A stretch of DNA of 64,000 nucleotides from Perkinsela sp. pyNocScin1 (lineage: Eukaryota; Euglenozoa; Kinetoplastea; Prokinetoplastida; Perkinselidae). Below are positions 9,364-19,300 of this stretch, one piece after another. Location of the stretch: positions 1,364,001-1,428,000 of the forward strand of contig CAXHTR010000001.1 in NCBI GenBank assembly GCA_964019655.1. Direction: 5' to 3'. How positions within the stretch are numbered: position 1 is the first letter of the stretch; every line of letters starts with the position of its first letter. The position numbers and the translations under genes are program-made. The notes below the pieces were generated by a model. That model made no database searches. It was given only the letters and a program-made list of their open reading frames with translations, and was not told the DNA's origin.

Positions 9364-10284
9364 TTATGCGTCTCTTGACGCTGCCTTGATTTCGCTTCGC
9401 TGGTGGAAAATGTCGGCTACAGATATTACAGATTGAACGAGTTTGCCAACGTAGCTGCCAATTGCTGAGTCATGAAATTCTTTCTTCATCGAAACAGAGT
9501 TTTTAACCTTTTCAATTCGAGACAGAAGACGATGTACGTGCTTGATATTATTGAAAACTTGGGCATCACCTTTCAATAAACCAGTTTTTACATCAATTAC
9601 GTATTGATCAATTTCCTTAAGCTTATCTTGGAGAACTCGAAGTGAAGCCTTCTTCTCGCTAGTCTGAGCTTCAAGCGTTTCTGCAGTTGCACTCGTAAGA
9701 TCGCGGAGCAGTTGCTCAATGCCTATGCTTTCTCCCTCGATGGACTTTATTTCGGTGTATAGGTGCGCAAAATACTCTTCAGTCGACTTCATCCATGAAT
9801 CACCTTGAGTGTGAGCTATGTAGCATGTTGCCGGAATACCTTGATCCCTTGGATTTACTTCAATGATGCAATAAACTGGAGTTTGACAAAACTTTTCAAT
9901 AATTCGATTTACTTCTAAGTCACATGCGCCAATTTTTGGACCCGAAGAATACCAGCCAACTATATTAGTCGCCGACCATACCTTTTTAAACATCCAAAAC
10001 ATGTCCTCTGCATAAGTTTTATCAAAGAACCAGACAGAGTGGTCATGAGGGTCTTCTTCAAATGGAACTGCGTAGCTATTGGTAACTTCAACACAGCCTG
10101 CCCTCTGAGTTCCTAGAAGAATGCCAACAACTCTCTTACCCCCGGATATGCAATTATTTATTCTTGAAAAGTGGTCCACAGCCGACAAGAGGACAAGAGG
10201 GTGCATATGTACGACCGTTTGAAGTTTGGTCTGCTCTTCAATGTTGCAAACTTTCGAAAAAAGACTACGCTTGTCAGACGGCAT
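9364..10284 (-). CDS. RPN8: RPN8/PSMD7, non-ATPase subunit of the 26S proteasome lid
   Basis: A 306-residue MPN-domain protein (about residues 20-150). Landmarks include VVHMHPLVLLSAVDHF, VVGILLGTQ, SYAVPFEED, and GWYSSGPKI, all characteristic of RPN8/PSMD7. The JAMM zinc ligands are absent, as always in RPN8, so it is a structural partner of the deubiquitinase RPN11. The C-terminal half is helical (coiled coil about residues 200-290), fitting the lid helical bundle. The start has a clean ATG with no competing upstream one, and the length is normal for the family. Confidence 0.92.
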   Translation of the reverse strand: MPSDKRSLFSKVCNIEEQTKLQTVVHMHPLVLLSAVDHFSRINNCISGGKRVVGILLGTQRAGCVEVTNSYAVPFEEDPHDHSVWFFDKTYAEDMFWMFKKVWSATNIVGWYSSGPKIGACDLEVNRIIEKFCQTPVYCIIEVNPRDQGIPATCYIAHTQGDSWMKSTEEYFAHLYTEIKSIEGESIGIEQLLRDLTSATAETLEAQTSEKKASLRVLQDKLKEIDQYVIDVKTGLLKGDAQVFNNIKHVHRLLSRIEKVKNSVSMKKEFHDSAIGSYVGKLVQSVISVADIFHQRSEIKAASRDA

Positions 10285-10400
10285 GGCTTATTCAAAATGT
10301 TACGAAGACAATGTGATGGTGATGCTCATTTATGAGAACATGTAGAGGAAAATTAGTTTATATTCATATTCCGAGATTACACGATGCATAGAAACTCCCA

Positions 10401-11060
10401 TCAATACTCAACTTCTGCGCCAGCAAAAAAGCCCCACTTTTCTTCCCACTCATCAGCCACCATTGTCACATATGGAGCAAAGAAGGGAACGTTGTCTTTG
10501 GGATGTACCCACTTGTCTTCAGAATCATATATGTATCGATCTTTCGCCCAACGATACCGTAATATGCGCCTGTCCATGTGAACGACTTGGTCTTTTGGCG
10601 CTCGGGTTCGCGCAGCTCTATTCCACCAGCCGCGAGCTTTAATGAAATCGTCCATGTAGGCTCCAAATTTAAACCCCTGCGTCAGGTCATAGAGAGAATT
10701 CATTTTATCGCGATACCACCTACCGAATCTGGTCAGCTCTCGCGGATCAGACTGATCCTGATATGTTCGCTCCCATGGATATTCCTGGTGGTACGGATGT
10801 GCATTATCACATACGGGAAGAGCGAGGAGCTTTCGAATGTCAATCTTGTTTGCTTTTAAAGCTGATTGTAATCGCAAATGGCGTTCAATTTTCCTCGTTT
10901 GTTCCACTGCCATGTACTCCCGAAAAAGATATGGAGCGAAGAATTGGCCGATGACATACGCCCAACCGCCATAAATGCTGCCATGGGGCATAAGTGTGCT
11001 TTGCGTCGAGCGCAACATTGAATTTTTCTTTAAACTTGAAAATCCAAGCATAATAGCCAT
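10401..11060 (-). CDS. Unrecognised protein, possible mitochondrial membrane-associated protein
   Basis: This 219-residue protein has a basic, Ser/Leu-rich N-terminus (about residues 1-25) that could be a mitochondrial presequence. A hydrophobic stretch IYGGWAYVIGQFFAPYLF follows at about 28-46, possibly one membrane segment. The rest is very rich in Trp, Tyr, Arg and Asp (YPWERTYQD, ARGWWNRAARTRAP, RYRWAKDRYIYD), a composition often seen in accessory subunits of respiratory complexes or mitoribosomes. I do not recognise the family. It neighbours two other candidates for organelle proteins (11152-11562 and 11627-12511). It may be lineage-specific. Confidence 0.7.
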   Translation of the reverse strand: MAIMLGFSSLKKNSMLRSTQSTLMPHGSIYGGWAYVIGQFFAPYLFREYMAVEQTRKIERHLRLQSALKANKIDIRKLLALPVCDNAHPYHQEYPWERTYQDQSDPRELTRFGRWYRDKMNSLYDLTQGFKFGAYMDDFIKARGWWNRAARTRAPKDQVVHMDRRILRYRWAKDRYIYDSEDKWVHPKDNVPFFAPYVTMVADEWEEKWGFFAGAEVEY

Positions 11061-11151
11061 CTATTCCATATCTAGCTATATTCTATCTAATTGGAAAGCT
11101 AGCGTGTGCATTGCACAAATTGTCGAAACATATTAAATCTGAGTGGTCAGA

Positions 11152-11562
11152 TTAAATCTTACCTTCTGCGCGAAGCTGCCGAATGTCCGTATTCTTCAAA
11201 TGGTCCAGGGGGATACCGGTTTCTAGGTATCGTGGCTTTTCTGCGTATCCTTCGCCTGGAAGAAACTTGAACTCCCATGGCTTGGCTGCGAGGGCCTCCT
11301 CCATCTCCTCAGTAACCATGAGCCGTGGTCCTCCATCAACATGCTCGGCGAGATACTCTGTTATATTGAGCTTATTGAGCGCGAATAGTGTAGCAATGAA
11401 TCCCACTAATGCGGTGCAGGAAACAAACTGGGCCCATGGCGACTGTGAGTACGCAGTGTTCGCCTGATATATACCAACGCCCTTCAGCCCAAAGTTAGGT
11501 CTTGCTTTGGCCTTCTGATTGAATGCTAAATACCAGAAATTGAGTCTTGAGTGTCTAATCAT
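11152..11562 (-). CDS. Unrecognised small single-pass membrane protein, possibly mitochondrial
   Basis: A 136-residue protein with a basic N-terminus (MIRHSRLNFWYLAFNQKAKAR) resembling an organelle presequence and a hydrophobic segment FVSCTALVGFIATLFAL at about residues 47-63. The soluble tail contains KPWEFKFLPGEGY. This layout is typical of small inner-membrane respiratory subunits, but I cannot assign a family. The start is the only ATG in the frame near the upstream gap of about 60 bases to the preceding stop. Confidence 0.65.
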   Translation of the reverse strand: MIRHSRLNFWYLAFNQKAKARPNFGLKGVGIYQANTAYSQSPWAQFVSCTALVGFIATLFALNKLNITEYLAEHVDGGPRLMVTEEMEEALAAKPWEFKFLPGEGYAEKPRYLETGIPLDHLKNTDIRQLRAEGKI

Positions 11563-11626
11563 TGATCGGAAAAGATGGAATAGTATGTATAAACCCTAGA
11601 TTTCGAAATAGAAAAATAAAATTACA

Positions 11627-12511
11627 TTAAATATGCCGAAAAGGCACATATTGAGGGCTCTGTGATTCATGAAGCGTAGGAGGACCATCTGCTATAACGT
11701 TCCTCTCTGCTTGTATTTCGAGTGGCAGTATTCCACGCTTGGCTCTTTCCCTAGCCGCAAAATCAGCATTCTGCATAGCTTTTCCAAACCCCTCTGGATC
11801 ATCACCTATGTCGAGAAGTAGGAGCTGCCTTTTAAATGCACGAATATTTAGATAGCAATACATTTCAAACTGTTCACCTTCTGGACCCGTGTATGGGTAT
11901 GCTGATCGAAGTTGCCCAAGCGCATCGCTCCATTTCTCAATTATTTCCACAACGAGCTGCCGCGCTTTGCCTGAATCTTGCCCGTCCGTGTCGCTCAAAT
12001 TGGGCTCCTGTTGAGGATACTCAGTAATATCTCCGCGTAATTGTGGGACGTCCATTCCATACGCAGGCTCGTAACCAAAGATTGGGGGAGTCAACTTCGG
12101 TGGTCTTACATTCACTGGATATGGCTGTGTATTGAGAGCGGTGGCCTCTCCAAGAAATTCTTGTGGCAAGCTATCAAGAGCCTCATTTTGTCTCAGTATC
12201 GACTTTTTCAGGATAGAATCCCACTGGATATCAGTTCGCTGAAGAAAACGCTCGCTACCAAGCGCATACTGACGCTCTCTTTCAACGTCTACTTGCTTTT
12301 TACGGTGTCCGTCGTTAGCAACTGTGCTATACTCTGCAGCGTACTCAATAAAATTTTGTCCCACTTTATCGCTCGCAGTAACCCGCTGAACCCCAAAGCT
12401 CTCTTTCATTAGCTGGTCGATTCCCTGTTTTTTATCTTTCTTTCCATCCTTACCAACTTGTCTCACGGGCGGGGCCAGGACTTGCCTCACAATTCTGCAC
12501 AGATGAAGCAT
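11627..12511 (-). CDS. Unrecognised protein, possible mitoribosomal protein (weak mL40-like)
   Basis: The 294-residue protein starts with an amphipathic basic N-terminus (MLHLCRIVRQVLAPPVRQ) fitting a mitochondrial targeting peptide, followed by a Lys-rich stretch. A segment near residues 85-125 (WDSILKKSILRQNEALDSLP) faintly resembles the mL40/MRP-L28 helical motif in which a run of Lys and Glu is followed by ALxxLPxE. The C-terminal half is acidic to neutral with no clear motif. I treat the mL40 idea as a hint only. A long T-rich run lies directly upstream of the ATG. Confidence 0.6.
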   Translation of the reverse strand: MLHLCRIVRQVLAPPVRQVGKDGKKDKKQGIDQLMKESFGVQRVTASDKVGQNFIEYAAEYSTVANDGHRKKQVDVERERQYALGSERFLQRTDIQWDSILKKSILRQNEALDSLPQEFLGEATALNTQPYPVNVRPPKLTPPIFGYEPAYGMDVPQLRGDITEYPQQEPNLSDTDGQDSGKARQLVVEIIEKWSDALGQLRSAYPYTGPEGEQFEMYCYLNIRAFKRQLLLLDIGDDPEGFGKAMQNADFAARERAKRGILPLEIQAERNVIADGPPTLHESQSPQYVPFRHI

Positions 12512-12696
12512 GCTTTACGCTATCATTTAAAAATCAATTGAAAAAAAAATGAAGTGTTCTGAATGTTGAAATGGAAAACTGAATCACTGAAACCCCGGTG
12601 CTCATCACGTACTGAGCGGATGAAATACAACAATCATGCACCAACTATGTGCTGGCCATGCTAAGAAGAGCTGAGCCAAAAATATATGCATACCAA

Positions 12697-13317
12697 TCAA
12701 CGCATGCCGATCGTTGCGATTCTCAGGTTCTGGGAGTTTTCACAGTATAAAAAGAATATCTCATAATTGTTGTCCTTCCACTGTGTGTAAATGTTTTCAT
12801 AGCTGATCACGTGCGTACTCGGAATCCGGAAGGCGACAGTCCGGAAGGACTTGCAACCAATCACCAGAAACATGTGCTTGCTGTCTTTGACCTCCACAAC
12901 ATTCTGCTCATGAGCAGACAGCAGTCTAAAGCCTGGCATAGAGGTCGATTTAGGATACGAAACTGTAATTTTTATGCTCCACAAGCTAACAGATGAATCG
13001 AATTCCTTATGAAGTGAGTAACTCGGGATAGGCAAAGGGTCTTTCTTTACACTCTCACTTTCCCCATCTAGTGTCGCTGGTCTTGATAACCCTATCTTTC
13101 GCTGTGCGGCAGCAAGGTCTTGATACTTTTTCGTACGATCGATCGCTGCCTTATGTCGCCTGCCATTTCTATGGATGACGTAATTTGCCTCGGATGGATG
13201 CGTGGTCAGGCACTTTTTACAGTGAAATGTCCCCGTAGGTCCTCGGGCGAGATATGGGTCGCACTCAAGATCGAATGGGTCTCCGATTTTTTTCATTTCC
13301 CCTGCATCTTGGGCCAT
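12697..13317 (-). CDS. SF3A2: SF3A2 (SAP62/Prp11), U2 snRNP splicing factor 3a subunit 2
   Basis: The 206-residue protein has the matrin-type zinc finger CKKCLTTHPSEANYVIHRNGRRH (split across about residues 28-50), preceded by DPYLARGPTGTFHC. The C-terminal domain contains ISYP-like YPKS, FRLLSAHEQNVV, and FRTVAFRIPS, all matching SF3A2. In U2 snRNP it would take part in branch-point recognition and, in trypanosome-like cells, in trans-splicing. The frame extends 29 codons upstream, but the ATG at 13315-13317 avoids overlap with DOLPP1 and matches the expected N-terminus. The protein lacks the proline-rich tail of animal SF3A2. Confidence 0.9.
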   Translation of the reverse strand: MAQDAGEMKKIGDPFDLECDPYLARGPTGTFHCKKCLTTHPSEANYVIHRNGRRHKAAIDRTKKYQDLAAAQRKIGLSRPATLDGESESVKKDPLPIPSYSLHKEFDSSVSLWSIKITVSYPKSTSMPGFRLLSAHEQNVVEVKDSKHMFLVIGCKSFRTVAFRIPSTHVISYENIYTQWKDNNYEIFFLYCENSQNLRIATIGMR

Positions 13318-13400
13318 TGTAGGTGAACATACACAAAAAAGGTGTCGATATGGTCGACATTGACACAAAATTACCAGACAGCTGGCCAGCTCACTGCGAA

Positions 13401-14000
13401 TCATGCATGAAAAACAATCGTATCACTTATGAACACAAGCAAATCAGTGAGCTTTTCAGATATTGAGAAAGCAAAAGAGAGTTCTGCACAATATCCTGTC
13501 AAAGCGCCCACCAGAATACCCGTGCACACTTGCGAAATGGTGTGATGCGGGTAGTACACGCGAGAAACAGAAACGAATAATACGCTTAAAAAGAGTGCAG
13601 CATATGAAAATGCACAAAATGCCGAACGAAGCCTAAGTCTCTGCCTATTCAGCTGAAGAGTGCGAGCTAAAGCGAAAGCAAAAGTGGATTGAAACTGCGT
13701 GTGAGAGCTTGGCATACCATACTCACCGTACGATCCAAAGGCTCGGGATGGACGATCCTGCCGTATCAACTCCTTCAAAATTCCGTTCAGCAAAGTCGTC
13801 CATAGTAGGATAAAAGCCATGTGAGAGAAGAGCACCTTAAACTTTCTTGGTGCGAACAATGCTCCAACTGTAATAGCTAAAAACTCAGCTTGCGGGACAA
13901 TGCTAAAAATAGCTATAAGCTTTCCGAGTTGATCCTCGCTGCAGTACATGACAGTTGAGTACTCCAAGAACGCGATCTTACATGGAGAGTCTTTGTACAT
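13401..14000 (-). CDS. DOLPP1: Dolichyldiphosphatase (DOLPP1/Cwh8), PAP2-family enzyme
   Basis: A 199-residue membrane protein with the three PAP2 phosphatase motifs intact: KELIRQDRP (motif 1), PSSHTQF within the family-typical EYGMPSSH block (motif 2), and SRVYYPHHT (motif 3). At least four hydrophobic segments are visible. DOLPP1 recycles dolichyl diphosphate to dolichyl phosphate on the lumenal face of the ER for N-glycosylation and GPI synthesis. Length is close to the usual 230. It sits 83 bases upstream of SF3A2 on the same strand. Confidence 0.9.
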   Translation of the reverse strand: MYKDSPCKIAFLEYSTVMYCSEDQLGKLIAIFSIVPQAEFLAITVGALFAPRKFKVLFSHMAFILLWTTLLNGILKELIRQDRPSRAFGSYGEYGMPSSHTQFQSTFAFALARTLQLNRQRLRLRSAFCAFSYAALFLSVLFVSVSRVYYPHHTISQVCTGILVGALTGYCAELSFAFSISEKLTDLLVFISDTIVFHA

Positions 14001-14106
14001 CTCAATTAGTCATCATAGGTGATTATAATCAAATTGTAAACATTTAAAGCATCGGGGGTTGAAAATGGGTCGAGGTTGACGATGCACTCCAAAAGCTTTA
14101 GTTTGC

Positions 14107-15081
14107 TTAGTCAGTGGTACTATTTTTCCGATTTTTACTCAGCGCTTCAAGCAGCGACGCGTTTTCAGAAGCTTTCTGCACCAGAGTGTCAAGATGCAAA
14201 GCATCAGACTTGATAGTTTCACAGTATATATGCGCCTGTTTTTTTGACTCTACTTCTGTCTCCCGTAAGTCCCTCTGGAACCGCCTATTGTGGCGCATTC
14301 CACAGCAATCTGCGAGCTCTAATTGCAAATTATCGAGAGAATATACCATACTGTTGATGTGCCTCTTTGTGTATGCTTCATTCTCCCTTTCTTTGAAGAA
14401 AATATTTCCATCAAAGCAAGCTTTTTTACTCAAGTTTGTGTCGTACAAGAAGAGCTGGCCGAGCAAAGGGACATGAATCTCAATGGGTATCTCTTCGAAC
14501 ATCGGTTTTTTTATATTGATAAAATCTTGATATTTTTTCATCATTTGATCGCTCTTTAGCACCTCAGCGTACTCTGGTGTCAGTCTTTGGGCCTTCATTG
14601 CAAGCTCTCCCGAAGCGGATTTCCAAGGGTCATAGCTAAGAAGCACAAAGTTGGGGTCACGGCCCTCAAAAGCTGCCTGAGCTTGCACAACTTCTCGCGA
14701 GGTGACAGGGTCTGGCCAAGATACGTAGTACCAGCCAACAACTTTACTGTCCATTTGCAGCTGCCTGTATGAGTCGGAGAGCTCTGTTTGGAAATTTTGC
14801 CTGTCTTCCATAAAGTCCTTCTCAGCAACCTCTCGGTTCCTATCGGATTCATTCTCTTTGCCCATTTTCTCGGGTGGGAGGGGTGTACTCTGGGTAACTT
14901 CAAGTGTAGAGCCGACTTGAGCACCGAACAAATACCCATCGGCGGAAATTTGCTCTTGCTCGGCTTGAATTATCCCTAGCAAAGCTTTCAGATCAACAGA
15001 AACTTTTTCGATGCGTGGCGTTTCGTATATTGATACACCAGAATCTGCTATGTTGTCTTTAGAAATGCTGACACCAATCAT
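14107..15081 (-). CDS. EIF3H: eIF3 subunit H (eIF3h), MPN-domain translation initiation factor
   Basis: The 324-residue protein begins with an MPN domain (residues ~20-190): VSVDLKALLGIIQAEQ, GYLFGAQVG, SKVVGWYYVSW and VLLSYDPWKSASGELAMKAQRLTPE, the last matching the eIF3h signature YDP-K-A-G-LSLKAYRLT. The FEEIPIEIHVPLLGQLFLYD segment matches the next eIF3h block. The C-terminal half is helical, for eIF3 core assembly. Compared with animals the MPN has an acidic insert of about 30 residues (KENESDRNREVAEKDF region). JAMM residues are absent as usual. Confidence 0.9.
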   Translation of the reverse strand: MIGVSISKDNIADSGVSIYETPRIEKVSVDLKALLGIIQAEQEQISADGYLFGAQVGSTLEVTQSTPLPPEKMGKENESDRNREVAEKDFMEDRQNFQTELSDSYRQLQMDSKVVGWYYVSWPDPVTSREVVQAQAAFEGRDPNFVLLSYDPWKSASGELAMKAQRLTPEYAEVLKSDQMMKKYQDFINIKKPMFEEIPIEIHVPLLGQLFLYDTNLSKKACFDGNIFFKERENEAYTKRHINSMVYSLDNLQLELADCCGMRHNRRFQRDLRETEVESKKQAHIYCETIKSDALHLDTLVQKASENASLLEALSKNRKNSTTD

Positions 15082-15154
15082 GGTAAAGATAGAGAAAGAT
15101 CAGATAACCTAAGCATACTCTTTGCTTGAAGCTTGAATTTTACTTTAAGACGGT

Positions 15155-15904
15155 TCAAACACTTTGGAGAGCCAGCTTACACTGACGCTTCTGTGAATCT
15201 GATTGACATTTGCTCATAAGAGTCTCGAATTTAAGATGAGCTTGTCGAGAATTTCCTTTCCATAAGTTTGCATAACCAATATAGAGCTCGCACTGGAACA
15301 ATATTGCACAGTCTTTTAAAACGAGTGCAACTTGTTTGAGAGCAAGAGCATACTTTAAGCTCTTTCGCCAGTTTTTTGAAGAAGCATATGCACCACCTAG
15401 AGTTGAAAAATGTCCTACAAGGGCGATCATCTTCATGCGGAGTCTAGTATCAGCTAGTAGCCGCTTCGCCCAATGTATATTTTCTTGGTAAGCATAGAAA
15501 TACGTGAGGTCTAGAATTACGAATGATTTTGAAAGCATGATTTGATGTTTCATAAAATTTTCTAGCATATACTCGAGAGAAACCTGCTGGGAAGGGTTGT
15601 CGAGCATCATGCCTTTGATCTGGAGCCTTCCTACTTTCCTGGTTTCTAGGATTAGTTCCCTTATGATGCCGACTGTAGCAAGCACCAGCACAGTCGATGC
15701 ACAGTGCGGCAATATGTCGTACGGTGCATGAAGTACGGAAGACTTTTCTACACATAATGATACTGCAACACATGGACAAGGGTCACAGGTGGACAAAAAA
15801 TCTTCAATTAATAGATCCGTGTTTCTTTGGCAAAAATAGCTGGTGTCTGGTATGGAGCCTCGACTCTTTGAGAAGCTTAAGAAGAAATTTCGAACCCTGC
15901 ACAT
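15155..15904 (-). CDS. Unrecognised helical protein with TPR-like C-terminal half
   Basis: The 249-residue product starts at the ATG at 15902-15904 (a TTG extends it by 3 codons only). The C-terminal half reads as paired helices with Ala/Leu/Tyr spacing (ASSKNWRKSLKYALALKQ, LFQCELYIGYANLWKG), suggestive of TPR-like repeats. The N-terminal half is Cys-rich (CDPCPCVAVSLC), without a clear zinc motif. I do not recognise the family. It is flanked by eIF3h and a small membrane protein on the same strand. Confidence 0.65.
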   Translation of the reverse strand: MCRVRNFFLSFSKSRGSIPDTSYFCQRNTDLLIEDFLSTCDPCPCVAVSLCVEKSSVLHAPYDILPHCASTVLVLATVGIIRELILETRKVGRLQIKGMMLDNPSQQVSLEYMLENFMKHQIMLSKSFVILDLTYFYAYQENIHWAKRLLADTRLRMKMIALVGHFSTLGGAYASSKNWRKSLKYALALKQVALVLKDCAILFQCELYIGYANLWKGNSRQAHLKFETLMSKCQSDSQKRQCKLALQSV

Positions 15905-15987
15905 AAAATTCAAAGCGAATACATTTTACCTTACGGATAAATTTCTTTGATTGAAGATGCGTGCTCCCTAAACTGCTGAACTAGAAT

Positions 15988-16305
15988 TCAATACACGAGG
16001 TAGTAAGAAATATATTCTTCTGTAGCATTCAGACTTTCAACGTATTGCACATGACCGAGACTATGATATGCGTCGTGACGTAATGTTCTACCAACTTCCA
16101 CTAATCGAGGATGCGTAAGACCAACGAACTGATCATTTTCATCGTAAATTGGGACGAACTCTGGTTCCTTTCCATCATATTGAAACAGCTTGTGACCGTG
16201 CTTGATAAGATAGAATGAGGCTGTGAAATAAGAAAGGAAAAAGCTAGCGAAGAGGAAACGCACAAATCCAGGTGAGACGCTTTTGTGCTTCAATAATTTT
16301 GACAT
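15988..16305 (-). CDS. Unrecognised small single-pass membrane protein
   Basis: The 105-residue protein has one hydrophobic helix (FLFASFFLSYFTASFYLI, residues ~18-35) after a short basic N-terminus, then a soluble tail with YDENDQFVGLTHPRLVE. The size and layout resemble small mitochondrial or ER accessory membrane proteins. No family is recognised. The frame fits neatly in the gap between two same-strand genes and starts at ATG 16303-16305. Confidence 0.6.
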   Translation of the reverse strand: MSKLLKHKSVSPGFVRFLFASFFLSYFTASFYLIKHGHKLFQYDGKEPEFVPIYDENDQFVGLTHPRLVEVGRTLRHDAYHSLGHVQYVESLNATEEYISYYLVY

Positions 16306-16381
16306 AATTGTAGAAACATAGCGCTACAAAAGAAATTGATCAATTCCTTGCGATGTATCAAAGTCCTTATCAAATTTACAC

Positions 16382-19300
16382 TCATCTTTTTGTCATCTTG
16401 CTTGAGGTGAGCGATTCCTCTATGGACGAGCGGTTCTTCGCTAAGATGGTCTGTGGGCAAAATTCATAGTACAGCACATACAATAGGTTCTCAAGTAAAT
16501 CTGCTATAAGCGTGTTTATGTGCTTAGGAAGCGTGTCTTGCTGCATCCCTGCCCAGTTCAGCAGAGTATCGATATTAACGATTGTGTCGCTTGTGACTTG
16601 TAAATCTGGGGCGAATACACTAGGTTCCAGCGCGATATAAGATCTAATGTCCCGATACTCCGATTCGTTTGATGACTGGGCAGATAGCGCAGAAAATATT
16701 TTTACTATGCGTGAAATAAGCTCAAAGTCTGCAAGCTGAGGTGATCCGTGCCAAGGCTCATCAAATGACGAGTCAAAGCGAAATGATACGTTCTCCTTTG
16801 CTATCTTCTGAAAGGTCTCTAAGAGCAGAAAATTTTTTCCTTCTGAACCAATGATAAGTGAATGTTGATCGGCTGTTGTTCGCGCAATGTTCCAATTGCA
16901 CACCTCTGCGCTGCATATCTTTTGTACATAATCCTTAAGCTTAGCCTCAGCAAACTCGATGAATATTGATTCCATTGAAAGCAGTAATACATTCGAGCTC
17001 TGTGTATGACTGAACTCGCCAACTGTGAGAGCGAATTCCGTAATGAGAACGTTGATCTGTCCGTTCGGAATCGCTAAGAGGCTATTTCCCATAAAAGGAA
17101 TGATTTCGAGTTCCTTCTCACTCGAACTTCCATGAGTTCTCTGCCACAGGTGAAAGGGTGTAGAATCGATCACTTTGCGTGCTGTTTGCATCTGAAATTT
17201 GATCATGCGCTGTGCTTCGTCTTGGATAGATTTAACCATGGAAACGAGTGCAGTTGACAAAAACACGTATGCTCGGCTCACAATGCAGTCCAGATATATA
17301 TTATAGTCTGATTCGCCCGAGGTCAAAGGCTCATCCTCGAAAATGAGCATAAGGTTCACGAGATCCATCTGAATTGCCTCTGCAAGCTGTCGCTCTCGCA
17401 GCCCGGTGTGAAAATGGGGCACAAGGATTCTGGCTTTTCGCACTGTTTGTGAGATATTCTGCTCTACCGGGTCGAAAACTGTCAGCTTGCAGTAGACAGC
17501 TTGGTCACAGAGTGCGTTTCCACTTGCATGACCTTCGCAACAGACATCTATGCTTGATAAGATAGCGTCCAACCTCAATGCTGCCATCCCATGACTTATG
17601 CTCTTTAACCAGCTAAGAGCAGTCGGATACTTGAAAGCAAGGTTTAAAGAGCTCCTACCAAACAGTATGTCGAATTTGCTTGTGTTACCAATCACAATGC
17701 TGCTTTTGATCCTGCTGATATCTATGACGAGCTCAAGCCTTTTATGTGCATCATCTCCTAACTGAAGACTCCTAAGCTCCGTGCATTTCAAGCGACCAGT
17801 ATATTGCTTTTGTTCGCACAAATCATAGGAGATCTTGTGAGCATAGTGCAGCTTAGCCCTCCATAGCTCGACTATAAGATACCACTGTGATGCATGGGTG
17901 AGGCGATACATTAAATCAATTCCTTCTCTGCTATTTTCGGATAAATTGAAGTAAGCGGAAAAGTGATTCTCTCTCATCGAAATCTCCGCAAAAAGGAGGG
18001 GAAGATAAACATCGATACTCTTGATTTCCATGCTAGACTGAACTTCAGCATGTACCTTCTTGCATATGACTTCTGTACATATAACATCAGCACTCTCCGA
18101 GATGATGATATCGAATGATCCACTTTCTTCTACGGAGACCACTGCATTTGCTGAAGAGAAAGGCTCCGTCGAGATTATGAATTTGAAAGGTACAATGCTG
18201 ATGTGATGTATTCCACTTTGATATGAAGCCTTCTTACTTTCTGTAGATTCTGTGTGCATGAAAGTATGCTGATTCTTGCGTACATCGTCTTGAGTGAGGT
18301 AGTAGGTCAACAGGGCATGGGGAAACGATAAAAGATGGACAAGTTTCTCAACTTTTTGCCTTGAAATGAGAGATGCATTTTTTTTGCTCTTTTCATCGTT
18401 CCAGCGAGACTCAAGATAATCATACTCTGTGAGTAATATGACGATTGCTGGATCGACTTTGATGTTAGGAAAAAGAAGATCAATGTGTGATGCGTACCGA
18501 AGTTTTCCTTTTGCATCCCGCATTCGGCGAAGAGTGCCCTGAGCAGATGGCGTTGAAACGCTAAAAACCACCTTGCCACCTGATTGGTCAGTTTCCTGCC
18601 TTTCATCTTTGCTAATTCTGAGTACATCACTTCGGGCAAAAGGTGACCTACTCTTCGGGCCCTCAGCCGGTGATGTATAGCATTTCGGCAGAGCTACGCA
18701 GCTTGAAACTCTTAGATGACCGGGAGCAATATTGAGAATATATCTTGTATTGCGAGATTTCTGATTTTTCGACTTAAAAGCCTGGTCTCTCGCAAAACGA
18801 GCAAAGGGTGAAAACTCTTTTTCTATATCGCGGGCATAAAAGAATAATCGCATGTTGAGATGAATGCTTGGGCCTGAAACTGAAATAGAGATGACACTTT
18901 CTTTTGAAAGACTTTGCGCATTGATTTTTCCCTTGATAGCAAAGGCGGGTAAGTGAAGGCGGTTGCTTGCGTTTGTATATTCCGCTCCCTTTGCTGTTCC
19001 AAAAAGCTCATGAGCATTCTGAGAATACATCATAGAATCGAACATTTGTGAGCCGTCTGCAACGCTCTCATCACGTATGTACAAGTACGCATTCTTTGCG
19101 TGGACTGAGAAGACTCGGTTGAAGAGATCGGAACCCTGGGTACCAACAAGCTGAACAGAATCTATGAGCTTGAGATTGTCGATGTACAGTTTGGCTGTGA
19201 AGAGAGGGAACAGAAAATCTTCATTAAGACATGCGTGAGAATGGAGCCATGAAATCTTATGCCCGCATGCGTACCTTAGGCGTTTTGATACTGCACGATT

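Noticed and set aside
13318-13404. Upstream extension of SF3A2
   Set aside because: It would overlap DOLPP1 and adds a Cys/hydrophobic stretch absent from the family.
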